From contig WFUK01000429.1 in assembly GCA_015485015.1 (NCBI GenBank), forward strand, positions 1-8,122: a stretch of DNA of 8,122 nucleotides, in the 5' to 3' direction. Numbering within the stretch: position 1 is the first letter of the stretch; each line of letters opens with the position of its first letter. The DNA is from Paracoccaceae bacterium. Lineage in GTDB: Bacteria; Pseudomonadota; Alphaproteobacteria; Rhodobacterales; Rhodobacteraceae. The translations under genes were made by a program, and so were the position numbers. Below are positions 1-5,758 of the stretch, piece by piece. The notes below the pieces were generated by a model that did not search any database, was not told where the DNA came from, and saw only the letters and a program-made list of their open reading frames with translations.

Positions 1-247
1 GATCTCGTTGAGCCGCGCAATCAAGCCATCCACCCCGCCGCAAGACACAGGCGCGGTAACGGGAATGCCGCGCGCAAAAAATATCTCCAGAACCGCCTCG
101 GCCAGATCCGGCGGCAGCGCGGTGGTGATATGATCCAGAACCACGATAAGGGTTTTGGCCTTCGGCGTTTGTCCGAGCAAAAACCCCGGCTGCGCGATGA
201 GCGGCGCCAATAGGCCACCCAGCACCGAGCGTCTTGAAACATCCATG
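1..247 (-). CDS. Tat-exported protein, 5' part only; possible polysaccharide deacetylase-like barrel
   Basis: Reading leftward from an ATG at 247-245, an open frame gives 82 codons and runs off the window edge, so only the N-terminus is present. AGGA (complement of 256-259) lies 8 bases before the ATG. The protein starts MDVSRRSVLGGLLAPLIAQ, a twin-arginine motif followed by a hydrophobic stretch, which predicts Tat export to the periplasm. After the signal comes a hydrophobic strand (TLIVVLDH), a helix, then GIPVTAPVS. This strand-helix-strand order resembles the start of NodB/DUF2334-type deacetylase barrels, but the resemblance is weak and the family call is inference. It is divergent from the large glycosyltransferase gene, which fits a shared polysaccharide role. 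A 73-codon frame at 21-242 on the same strand is a shadow: it has an improbable Arg/Trp-rich composition. Confidence 0.7.
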
Positions 248-300
248 ATCAAAATCCTGCAAGGCCGGCAATATGCGTCATTCTGCGCCGCAACTACTTA

Positions 301-329
301 ATAATATATCTGTTTTTTTGCGGTGTCGA
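301..329 (-). promoter_or_regulatory. Sigma-70-like promoter for the leftward gene
   Basis: On the minus strand TCGACA (329-324) and TATTAT (306-301) are separated by exactly 17 bases, each with one mismatch to the sigma-70 consensus. The spacer holds a run of seven A. Transcription would start near 294, giving a leader of about 47 bases before the ATG at 247. Read from sequence only. Confidence 0.55.
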
Positions 330-330
330 G

Positions 331-356
331 TATACTGTGGCGGTATTACCCGTAAT
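331..356 (+). promoter_or_regulatory. Possible -10 element and palindromic operator for the glycosyltransferase gene
   Basis: TATACT at 331-336 is a good -10 element facing right, but no good -35 lies 16-18 bases upstream (the sequence there is around ATCTGT), so an activator may be needed. Just downstream is a 12-bp palindrome, ATTAC-CC-GTAAT at 345-356, near or after the expected start of transcription, a position suited to an operator. A -10 here lies inside the longer reading frame that begins at 273, and so favours the start at 375. Weak to moderate support. Confidence 0.35.
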
Positions 357-374
357 TTGTATCTATGGTTCAGT

Positions 375-3300
375 ATGAAAGCGACCCGCGAAATAGGCCA
401 ACCGCCAGTGCCGAGGCATGTGTTCGAAGACCGAACCGGAAAGCGGTTTCGCGTGATCTTGGCTATGCTGACGGTTCTTGGCCTCTTGGTTTTCGGATTT
501 GCGGCAGAATTTTCATACCGTGTCTATAGCCTGAAACCCGCCCAGCTGGCCTCTGCGGTGTTTGATCCGGCATTGCGGCCCGGCGCGCCGGTTTTGCCAC
601 CGCCGCAATCCTTGAGCGTGGTGATCAAGCCCTCGGGTTATACCGATTGCGGCCAGGGCTTGCTGGATTTTGATAGCGGGCAGGCCGCACTTGCCGGTTA
701 TCTGCCATTTGGCGATGAAACCGCGCTTTCCGCACTTCGGGCGCATTGCCGCGATCTGGGGGTGGTTTATTATCAGGCATTTGGCTTCGGGGCCGAAGAT
801 GGCAGCCTCAGGGCCTTGGGCGAGGCTGGCGCGGGTTTTCCTTTGCCGGAATTCAACACCGGCTTTATCGCCCGAAACCGGCCGTTTGGTTTTCCGGCGC
901 TGGCACCCGAGATCGGCACTTCGGCCAAGGTGATCGCGGACATATTCACCGCCCCGGAGGCGAGCCAACGGTTTTTGGCGGATCTGCGCGCGCTGGATCT
1001 AACGGGGGTGGATGGTGGCATATGCATCGATCTTTCCGCCTATCCCGATCTGCCCGCTACCGATTTATTGCCGTTATTTGGCGCGCTCCAAAGCTGGCTT
1101 GGCCCAATGGGGCTGAAAAGCTGCCTGATCGGCGGCATCGAAGCGGGGTTCTGGAATAACCCTGCGCTGGTTGAGCGGGTAGACCAACCGGTGCTGCTCG
1201 GCTTTCAAACCACCAGCAATCCGGCAACGCCGATCGCATCGCAAGCCTGGTTTGAAGCGGCCAGCACAAAGGCGCGAAGCCTGATCCGGCCCGAAAAACT
1301 GTCTGTCGCGCTTGGCAGTTTTTCGACCCTGTGGAAAAGCGGACAGCGACGGCCCGAGATCATCCCCTATGCCCAAGCCATGCTGCGAACGCGGTTTTTT
1401 GCCGGAAGCATCGGGTTTTCAAGCCAAAGCGGCAATAGCCAAGCCCGCTATCTTGATGAAAACCGGCAGCTAAACCAGATATGGGTGCTGGATGCCGCCA
1501 GCTATTATAACCAGCGCCAAGTGCTAGGCCCCGCCGCGCAAATCGCCCTGTGGCCGCTGGGCTATGAGGACCCCGCCATCTGGGCGCTGGCGGGCACCGA
1601 GGGGGCCTCCCTCAGCGCGATCAACGCCGAGATCGATCTTTCGGACCATATTTCGGTGGAAGGTTCGGGGCCGTTTTCCAGCCACATCGCCCGCGCGGTT
1701 TCGGGGCAAAGGGCGGTTTCTATTGCCCCGGAAAGCGGCCTGATTGACCAGCTATCCTATCAGCAAATCCCCAGCCCCCGCCGCATCCGCCTGTTTGGCA
1801 AGGCGGGCGATCTGGAGCTTACGCTGGCATTTTACGGGGTGGGCAATGCGCGGCAATCCGATATTTTGCTGGCCGAGCTGAAGCGCCGCCAGATTAACGC
1901 CACGTTTTTTCTATCGACCAATGATCTTTTGCTCTCGGGCGCGATTGTGGAAAAGCTGATCGCGGGGGGCCACCGGATCGGCGCGCAAATTACCCCACGC
2001 GCATCCAATTCCCTATTTGGCGGCGCATTTTCGACCCTGCAAAACAACCTGACCCAGCAATTGCTGCAAGATAAATTTGGCCATCATGCCCTGCTGCTCG
2101 AAAACCCGTCGCGCTATGGGCAATTCCCCGGTGATCGCGCGGTGCTGGACCAGCTTCAAGACCTGCAATCGGCAGGGTATTTGGCGGTTTATAGCAATCT
2201 CGCCGCCCCTTATGGCCGGATTGAGCCAGAGGATTTTGTGCAGCAAGTGCGCCGCACCGCGCTATCTTCATCCGCCAATGTGCTGGGGTTTGATTTTTCG
2301 CAGCAAAACGACCAAGCGGTAAATGCGGCCCTCCCCGCCATTCTGGAGCCGCTCGGGCAGGACGGGTTTACCTTCAGCGGCCTGCCGGAAATAGCCGGAA
2401 TCACCGCCTTGCAAGCCTTTCCGCCAGCCAGCAAAAAGCCGGCCCTGCGCGACCGGATCATTTATGCACTGATGGCCGTCACATGGATCGGGGTGCAGAA
2501 TTTTGTGTTTCTTTTGGCGCTGATCGTGGCCTTGCGCTCGCCGATCTATCTGTTTTTGGCCTTTATGCGGCGCGAGAAATACCCGTTTGATCCGGCATAC
2601 CATCCCGCCGTCACCATCATTATTCCGGCCTATAACGAGGCCAAGGTGATCGATAAAACCATGCAAAGCGTTTTGGCTTCGGATTATCCGGCGCTGAAGG
2701 TTATTGTGGTGGATGACGGCTCCAGCGATCACACCGCAGAAATGGTGGCCCAATATGCCAAGGCGGACCCCCGCGTTGCCTTGATCGAGCAATCCAACCA
2801 CGGCAAATGGTTTGCCGAAGATACCGCGCTTGGTTTTGTTGACACCCCGATATTTGTCATCGTCGATGCCGATACCTTGCTGCATAAAGACGCGATCAAA
2901 TATCTGGTTCAGCCCTTTTGCGATGCAAAAATCGGGGCGGTGGCCGGCACGGTGGAAATCGGAAACCGCGATAATCTCATCACCGCCAGCCAGATTATCG
3001 AATATAAAATCAGCCAAAGCGTGATGCGGCGCGCCTATGAGGTGTTTAACGGTATTTTGGTCGTGCCGGGGGCGATTGGCGCATGGCGCACCGAGGCGGT
3101 ATTGGCCAGCGGGCTGGTATCAGGCGATACCATTACCGAAGATGCGGACCTGACGGTGGCCATTCATCGCAGTGGTTTTAAGGTGGTTTATGCGCCAAAG
3201 GCGCTTTCTTATACCGAAGCGCCAAATTCGGTCTCGGCCTTTATGCAGCAGCGGCTGCGTTGGTCTTTGGGGATGCTACAGGTGGCGTGGAAGCATCGCG

Positions 3301-3707
3301 GCGCGATTGCCGAGGGGCGCGCGGTGGGGTTTGTGTCTATTCTGGATGCGGTATGGTATCGCATTATTTCCAGTCTGATCTATCCGTTGGTGGATTTGAT
3401 CATCTTCGGCACCATTATCTCGTGGGGGTATCGGATTGCCACACAAGGCTCGATGGGGCTTAGTGATCTATCGCTCAGCGTGATCCTTTTATTCATATTA
3501 TTAACCTTTATCGATGTGATAAACCTCGTGGCCGCCTTCTGGTTTGAACGGAAAATGGAGTGGAAACTGCTATTTTTGGTGCCATTCCTGCGGTTTGGCT
3601 ATCGGCAAATGCTGTATATCTCGTCTATCCGCTCGATTATGCACGCGATCTCGGGCCGGTTGCGCGGCTGGCAAAAGCTCAAGCGCACAGATACGGCGCA
3701 TATGTAG
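375..3707 (+). CDS. Trimodular membrane protein: GH18-like + NodB-like + GT2 processive glycosyltransferase
   Basis: 1110 residues from the ATG at 375. A membrane segment (about 26-44) is followed by a large periplasmic part, then a second membrane helix (about 697-720), a cytoplasmic GT2 domain (about 744-970) and at least two C-terminal membrane segments (about 995-1016, 1034-1056). The GT2 domain keeps DDGSSD (780-785), DAD (831-833), TED (921-923) and Q-RLRW (959-963), the signature of processive synthases such as PgaC and hyaluronan synthase. The periplasmic part has a YaaH/GH18-like region (about 81-421) and a NodB-like region (about 480-676), both apparently lacking catalytic residues (GICIDLS where the family has a DxE; AFYG where it has FDDG; no His pair in the second motif). 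It probably makes and handles an exported beta-linked amino-sugar polymer; the product cannot be read from sequence. The frame stays open from an ATG at 273, but that extension crosses the AT-rich promoter region and looks non-coding. No clear Shine-Dalgarno precedes either start. Confidence 0.88.
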   Translation: MKATREIGQPPVPRHVFEDRTGKRFRVILAMLTVLGLLVFGFAAEFSYRVYSLKPAQLASAVFDPALRPGAPVLPPPQSLSVVIKPSGYTDCGQGLLDFDSGQAALAGYLPFGDETALSALRAHCRDLGVVYYQAFGFGAEDGSLRALGEAGAGFPLPEFNTGFIARNRPFGFPALAPEIGTSAKVIADIFTAPEASQRFLADLRALDLTGVDGGICIDLSAYPDLPATDLLPLFGALQSWLGPMGLKSCLIGGIEAGFWNNPALVERVDQPVLLGFQTTSNPATPIASQAWFEAASTKARSLIRPEKLSVALGSFSTLWKSGQRRPEIIPYAQAMLRTRFFAGSIGFSSQSGNSQARYLDENRQLNQIWVLDAASYYNQRQVLGPAAQIALWPLGYEDPAIWALAGTEGASLSAINAEIDLSDHISVEGSGPFSSHIARAVSGQRAVSIAPESGLIDQLSYQQIPSPRRIRLFGKAGDLELTLAFYGVGNARQSDILLAELKRRQINATFFLSTNDLLLSGAIVEKLIAGGHRIGAQITPRASNSLFGGAFSTLQNNLTQQLLQDKFGHHALLLENPSRYGQFPGDRAVLDQLQDLQSAGYLAVYSNLAAPYGRIEPEDFVQQVRRTALSSSANVLGFDFSQQNDQAVNAALPAILEPLGQDGFTFSGLPEIAGITALQAFPPASKKPALRDRIIYALMAVTWIGVQNFVFLLALIVALRSPIYLFLAFMRREKYPFDPAYHPAVTIIIPAYNEAKVIDKTMQSVLASDYPALKVIVVDDGSSDHTAEMVAQYAKADPRVALIEQSNHGKWFAEDTALGFVDTPIFVIVDADTLLHKDAIKYLVQPFCDAKIGAVAGTVEIGNRDNLITASQIIEYKISQSVMRRAYEVFNGILVVPGAIGAWRTEAVLASGLVSGDTITEDADLTVAIHRSGFKVVYAPKALSYTEAPNSVSAFMQQRLRWSLGMLQVAWKHRGAIAEGRAVGFVSILDAVWYRIISSLIYPLVDLIIFGTIISWGYRIATQGSMGLSDLSLSVILLFILLTFIDVINLVAAFWFERKMEWKLLFLVPFLRFGYRQMLYISSIRSIMHAISGRLRGWQKLKRTDTAHM

Positions 3708-3824
3708 GCTCGGATCGGGCAAAATCGCCTAATTAGGGCCAAAAACCCCACATATATCCGTAATTGCCCGAAATTGGCCACAATTCGTCCATGTTTTCGC
3801 CCAACATCCCCTGCATAAAGCCCT

Positions 3825-3878
3825 TGCATACAGAGCCAGTTTTGAGTGCCGCCGTGTAAATGTTTCGCTCTGTATGCA
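3825..3878. repeat. Perfect 12-bp inverted repeat, 30-base loop
   Basis: TGCATACAGAGC (3825-3836) is exactly matched by its reverse complement GCTCTGTATGCA (3867-3878). As RNA this is a strong 12-bp stem with a 30-base loop. As DNA the two copies are centred 42 bp apart, about four helical turns, so they would lie on one face of the helix, as paired operator sites often do. Which reading is right cannot be decided here. Confidence 0.7.
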
Positions 3879-3902
3879 CTTTGTAAATCAGTCTTTAGTA
3901 AT

Positions 3903-3934
3903 GGCCGCCTCTTTATTGGAGCGGCCTTTTCTTT
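3903..3934 (+). terminator. Rho-independent terminator
   Basis: GGCCGC (3903-3908) pairs with GCGGCC (3921-3926), with TC/GA extending the stem past a bulged C, followed by TTTTCTTTT. It ends either the glycosyltransferase transcript or a small RNA, and insulates rlmB. Confidence 0.75.
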
Positions 3935-4065
3935 TGCCTGATCAAGCGCTCGAACGCGTATTCCGATGCTACGTGTTCAAGCTAAACCCGAAACGCTTTA
4001 GTGTTTCCATGTGGCGCATAAAGGCTTAATAAGGCCCAAGATCACCCCAATAGAAAGCCCATGAT

Positions 4066-4875
4066 ATGGCCCCTCGTAAAAGCAAAAAACCTGAATGGAT
4101 TGTGGAAAAAGAGCGCGCCAAGCGGGGGGATGCCGCCGAGTCGATCTGGCTGTTTGGCATCCATGCGGTGCGCGATGCGCTGGAAAACCCCAAGCGCGAA
4201 AAGCTGCGCTTAATGGTTACGAAAAATGCGGCGGATCGGCTATCGGATGCCATTGCGGGCAGCGGGCTGGAGCCGGAAATCATGGACCCTCGCAATTTCA
4301 ACCCGCCGATTGACAAGCAATCCGTGCATCAAGGCGCGGTGCTTGAGGTCAAGCCGCTGAACTGGGGTTCAGTCTCCGAACTATGCGCGCCCAAGGATGA
4401 AGCCCCGCTGCTGGTCTTGCTGGATCGGGTGTCTGACCCGCATAATGTAGGTGCGATTTTGCGCAGTGCCGAGGTGTTTGGCGCGCGCGCCGTGATCGCG
4501 CCGCACCGCCATTCCGCCCCCGAAACCGGCGCTTTGGCCAAAACCGCCTCTGGCGCGCTGGAGCGCCAACCCTATTTGCGCGTGCCGAATTTGGCGAAAT
4601 CCATGAATGCCCTGCGCGAAATGGGGTATTTTATCATCGGGCTGGATGGCGAGGCCGATATGACCCTGACCGCCGCCATGGCGGATCTGCCCAATGTTCC
4701 ATTAGCGCTGGCGCTTGGTTCCGAGGGGCCGGGGCTGCGGGAGCTGACCAAGAAAACCTGCCACCGGCTTGCCAAAATCCCCTATGGCGGCAGTTTTGGC
4801 TCGCTCAATGTGTCCAATGCCGGCGCGGTGTCGCTTTATGCCGCCAGTAGCTGGAAGCATGATTTCACCGCCTAA
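4066..4875 (+). CDS. rlmB: 23S rRNA (guanosine-2'-O)-methyltransferase, TrmH/SpoU family
   Basis: 269 residues, the usual size for RlmB, which transfers a methyl group from S-adenosylmethionine to the 2'-OH of G2251 (E. coli numbering) in the 23S rRNA peptidyl-transferase region. A basic, lysine-rich N-terminus leads into the SpoU substrate-binding domain (about 26-97, starting SIWLFGIHAVRDALE). The SPOUT methyltransferase domain (about 113-262) carries all three family motifs: motif 1 with N127 and R133 (NVGAILRSAEVFGA), motif 2 at 216-226 (ALGSEGPGLRE) and motif 3 at 247-255 (LNVSNAGAV), which together form the trefoil-knot cofactor site. The ATG at 4066 has only a weak purine-rich stretch upstream (AGAAAG, 4052-4057). 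Assignment to RlmB rather than another SpoU paralogue rests on length and the N-terminal domain. Confidence 0.9.
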   Translation: MAPRKSKKPEWIVEKERAKRGDAAESIWLFGIHAVRDALENPKREKLRLMVTKNAADRLSDAIAGSGLEPEIMDPRNFNPPIDKQSVHQGAVLEVKPLNWGSVSELCAPKDEAPLLVLLDRVSDPHNVGAILRSAEVFGARAVIAPHRHSAPETGALAKTASGALERQPYLRVPNLAKSMNALREMGYFIIGLDGEADMTLTAAMADLPNVPLALALGSEGPGLRELTKKTCHRLAKIPYGGSFGSLNVSNAGAVSLYAASSWKHDFTA

Positions 4876-4940
4876 CCCCCCGCGCCACAGCCTTTTAGGC
4901 CTGTCCAGTGTCGGGCATGGCCGATTTTCGCTCACGTTTT

Positions 4941-4967
4941 CTTGAGCAGGGTTTAAACCGGCTCAAG
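4941..4967. repeat. 7-bp inverted repeat around a TTTAAA core
   Basis: CTTGAGC (4941-4947) and GCTCAAG (4961-4967) are exact reverse complements enclosing a second palindrome, GGTTTAAACC (4950-4959). There is no T-run behind it, so it is not a normal terminator; it could be an operator or an RNA hairpin in the rlmB 3' region. Confidence 0.5.
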
Positions 4968-4978
4968 GCACCCTAAAT

Positions 4979-5067
4979 GTATAGAGAAGCCGGAATTTGA
5001 ACACCTCTGCTTCTGAATACTGTCCCTCGTTCATACTCACAGCCCGGCCCTTGTGCCGGGCTTTTTT
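4979..5067 (+). ncRNA. Candidate small RNA or structured 3' end downstream of rlmB
   Basis: GTAT (4979-4982) plus AGAAGC (4985-4990) pair with GCTTCT (5009-5014) plus ATAC (5017-5020), giving a 4+6 bp stem with a 2x2 internal loop and an 18-base loop. About 20 unpaired bases then lead to a strong intrinsic terminator. TATAGA and TAAATG occur nearby as possible -10 elements but without good -35 partners, so an independent transcript is unproven. Confidence 0.25.
5041..5067 (+). terminator. Strong Rho-independent terminator
   Basis: AGCCCGGC (5041-5048) pairs perfectly with GCCGGGCT (5055-5062) across a 6-base loop, followed directly by a run of T (5062-5067). It ends the rlmB transcript or the candidate small RNA, leaving the CoA-binding gene in a separate unit. 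Confidence 0.9.
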
Positions 5068-5123
5068 CTTAAATCTCGATTTTGTGGGTTTCCGCAGATT
5101 GCCGCGCCGGATAGGGTGCAAGC

Positions 5124-5603
5124 ATGAGCTATAGCCACATCTTTTTGCGCGAGATTTTAACCGAGAGCCAAAGCATCGCGGCGGTCGGTGTTTCGACCAA
5201 TAGCATCCGGCCCTCGCATTTTGTCGGGCGGTATTTGAGCCAGCGCGGCTATCGGATTATTCCGGTGAATCCGATGTATCCCGATGCGGATTTGTTTGGT
5301 GAACCGGTGCGCGCCAGTCTTGCCGATATTCCGGCGGGAGAAACCGTTGATATGGTTGATATTTTCCGGCGCTCGGATCAGGTGCTGCCCGTGGTGGAAG
5401 AGGCGATTGATACGCTGCTTTCGCGCGGGCTAAAAACCATCTGGATGCAAATCGGCGTGATTAATCCCGAGGCCGAAGCCTTGGCCGAGAAAGCCGGGCT
5501 AAAGGTGGTGATGAATCGCTGCCCGAAAATCGAGCATCAGCGGCTATTTGGCGAATTGCGCAAGGGCGGATTTAACACCGGTATTATTTCGTCAAAGCTA
5601 TAG
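5124..5603 (+). CDS. YccU-type CoA-binding Rossmann protein
   Basis: 159 residues, close to the usual size of the small COG1832/YccU CoA-binding proteins. AGGG (5113-5116) lies 7 bases before the ATG. A Rossmann fold covers nearly the whole chain: IAAVGVSTNSIRPSHFVGRYL (about 18-38) is the nucleotide-binding turn, with IIPVNP (45-50), VDMVDIFRRS (75-84), WMQIGV (107-112) and RCPKIEH (132-138) as further family landmarks. The family binds CoA or acyl-CoA, but its physiological role is not settled. Residue 131 is Asn where I recall Asp being common (MDRC); this is a small variation. The next gene downstream uses O-acetylhomoserine, made with acetyl-CoA, so a link to acyl-CoA status is plausible but inferred. 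The cytoplasm is the expected location; no signal or membrane segment is seen. Confidence 0.85.
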   Translation: MSYSHIFLREILTESQSIAAVGVSTNSIRPSHFVGRYLSQRGYRIIPVNPMYPDADLFGEPVRASLADIPAGETVDMVDIFRRSDQVLPVVEEAIDTLLSRGLKTIWMQIGVINPEAEALAEKAGLKVVMNRCPKIEHQRLFGELRKGGFNTGIISSKL

Positions 5604-5640
5604 CTCAACGAGGCGATATTCACTCAATATTCTACCCATG

Positions 5641-5674
5641 CTATCTGATCTTCCATTTTCACACACCCAGATAG
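5641..5674. repeat. 7-bp inverted repeat in the gap before the sulfhydrylase gene
   Basis: CTATCTG (5641-5647) and CAGATAG (5668-5674) are exact reverse complements with a 20-base spacer, followed by a T-rich stretch (5680-5691). It may be a weak terminator for the CoA-binding gene or an operator; the stem is AT-rich and short. Confidence 0.4.
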
Positions 5675-5720
5675 AACCATATTTTTATTTTCATCTCCCG
5701 ATTTATTTTGCCCAATAATC

Positions 5721-5752
5721 CGCTATATTAGCGCATCGCTAAACAAACGGAG
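5721..5752 (+). promoter_or_regulatory. -10-like element, overlapping CGCTA hairpins and ribosome binding site
   Basis: TATATT (5724-5729) resembles a -10 element but has only a weak -35 (TTTATT region near 5702). It lies in a set of three short repeats: CGCTA (5721-5725), TAGCG (5729-5733) and CGCTA (5737-5741). The middle copy can pair with either neighbour. GGAG at 5749-5752, 6 bases before the ATG at 5759, is a good Shine-Dalgarno sequence. The placement suits regulation of a methionine gene, but no known riboswitch was recognised. Confidence 0.4.
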
Positions 5753-5758
5753 ACGGAT

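Larger units (their letters stand above)
3825..3934 (+). ncRNA. Candidate small RNA (stem-loop plus terminator)
   Basis: The 12-bp stem-loop is followed 24 bases later by an intrinsic terminator on the same strand, a layout typical of trans-acting bacterial small RNAs. No convincing sigma-70 promoter was found directly upstream, so this may instead be the 3' end of the glycosyltransferase mRNA. No known RNA family was recognised. Confidence 0.25.
3708..4065. other. 358-bp intergenic region with stem-loop and terminator
   Basis: No credible protein gene is seen. The region holds a 10-bp palindrome CCTAATTAGG (3728-3737) soon after the glycosyltransferase stop, a 12-bp inverted repeat (3825-3878) and an intrinsic terminator (3903-3934). 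A weak hairpin, GAAAC...GTTTC (3990-4007), lies before rlmB. No tRNA-like T-arm was found, although rRNA/tRNA-linked genes would not surprise next to an rRNA methyltransferase. Confidence 0.6.

Noticed and set aside
273..374. N-terminal extension of the glycosyltransferase frame
   Set aside because: It is AT-rich, overlaps promoter-like elements of both strands and encodes no recognisable signal.
2268..3017. 249-codon open frame on the minus strand
   Set aside because: It lies fully opposite the GT2 domain, whose motifs are clear; the translation has no recognisable domain.
375..3707. Cellulose synthase (BcsA) identity for the GT2 protein
   Set aside because: No PilZ domain and too few membrane helices; the domain order with GH18-like and NodB-like modules points to another polymer.
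4985..5065. tRNA on the minus strand (GTTCAAATTCC resembles a T-loop)
   Set aside because: The T-stem does not pair and no acceptor stem or anticodon arm can be formed.
5604..5758. SAM-II or SAM/SAH riboswitch before metY
   Set aside because: The position and a GCTAAA stretch are suggestive, but the rest of either consensus and its pseudoknot cannot be fitted.
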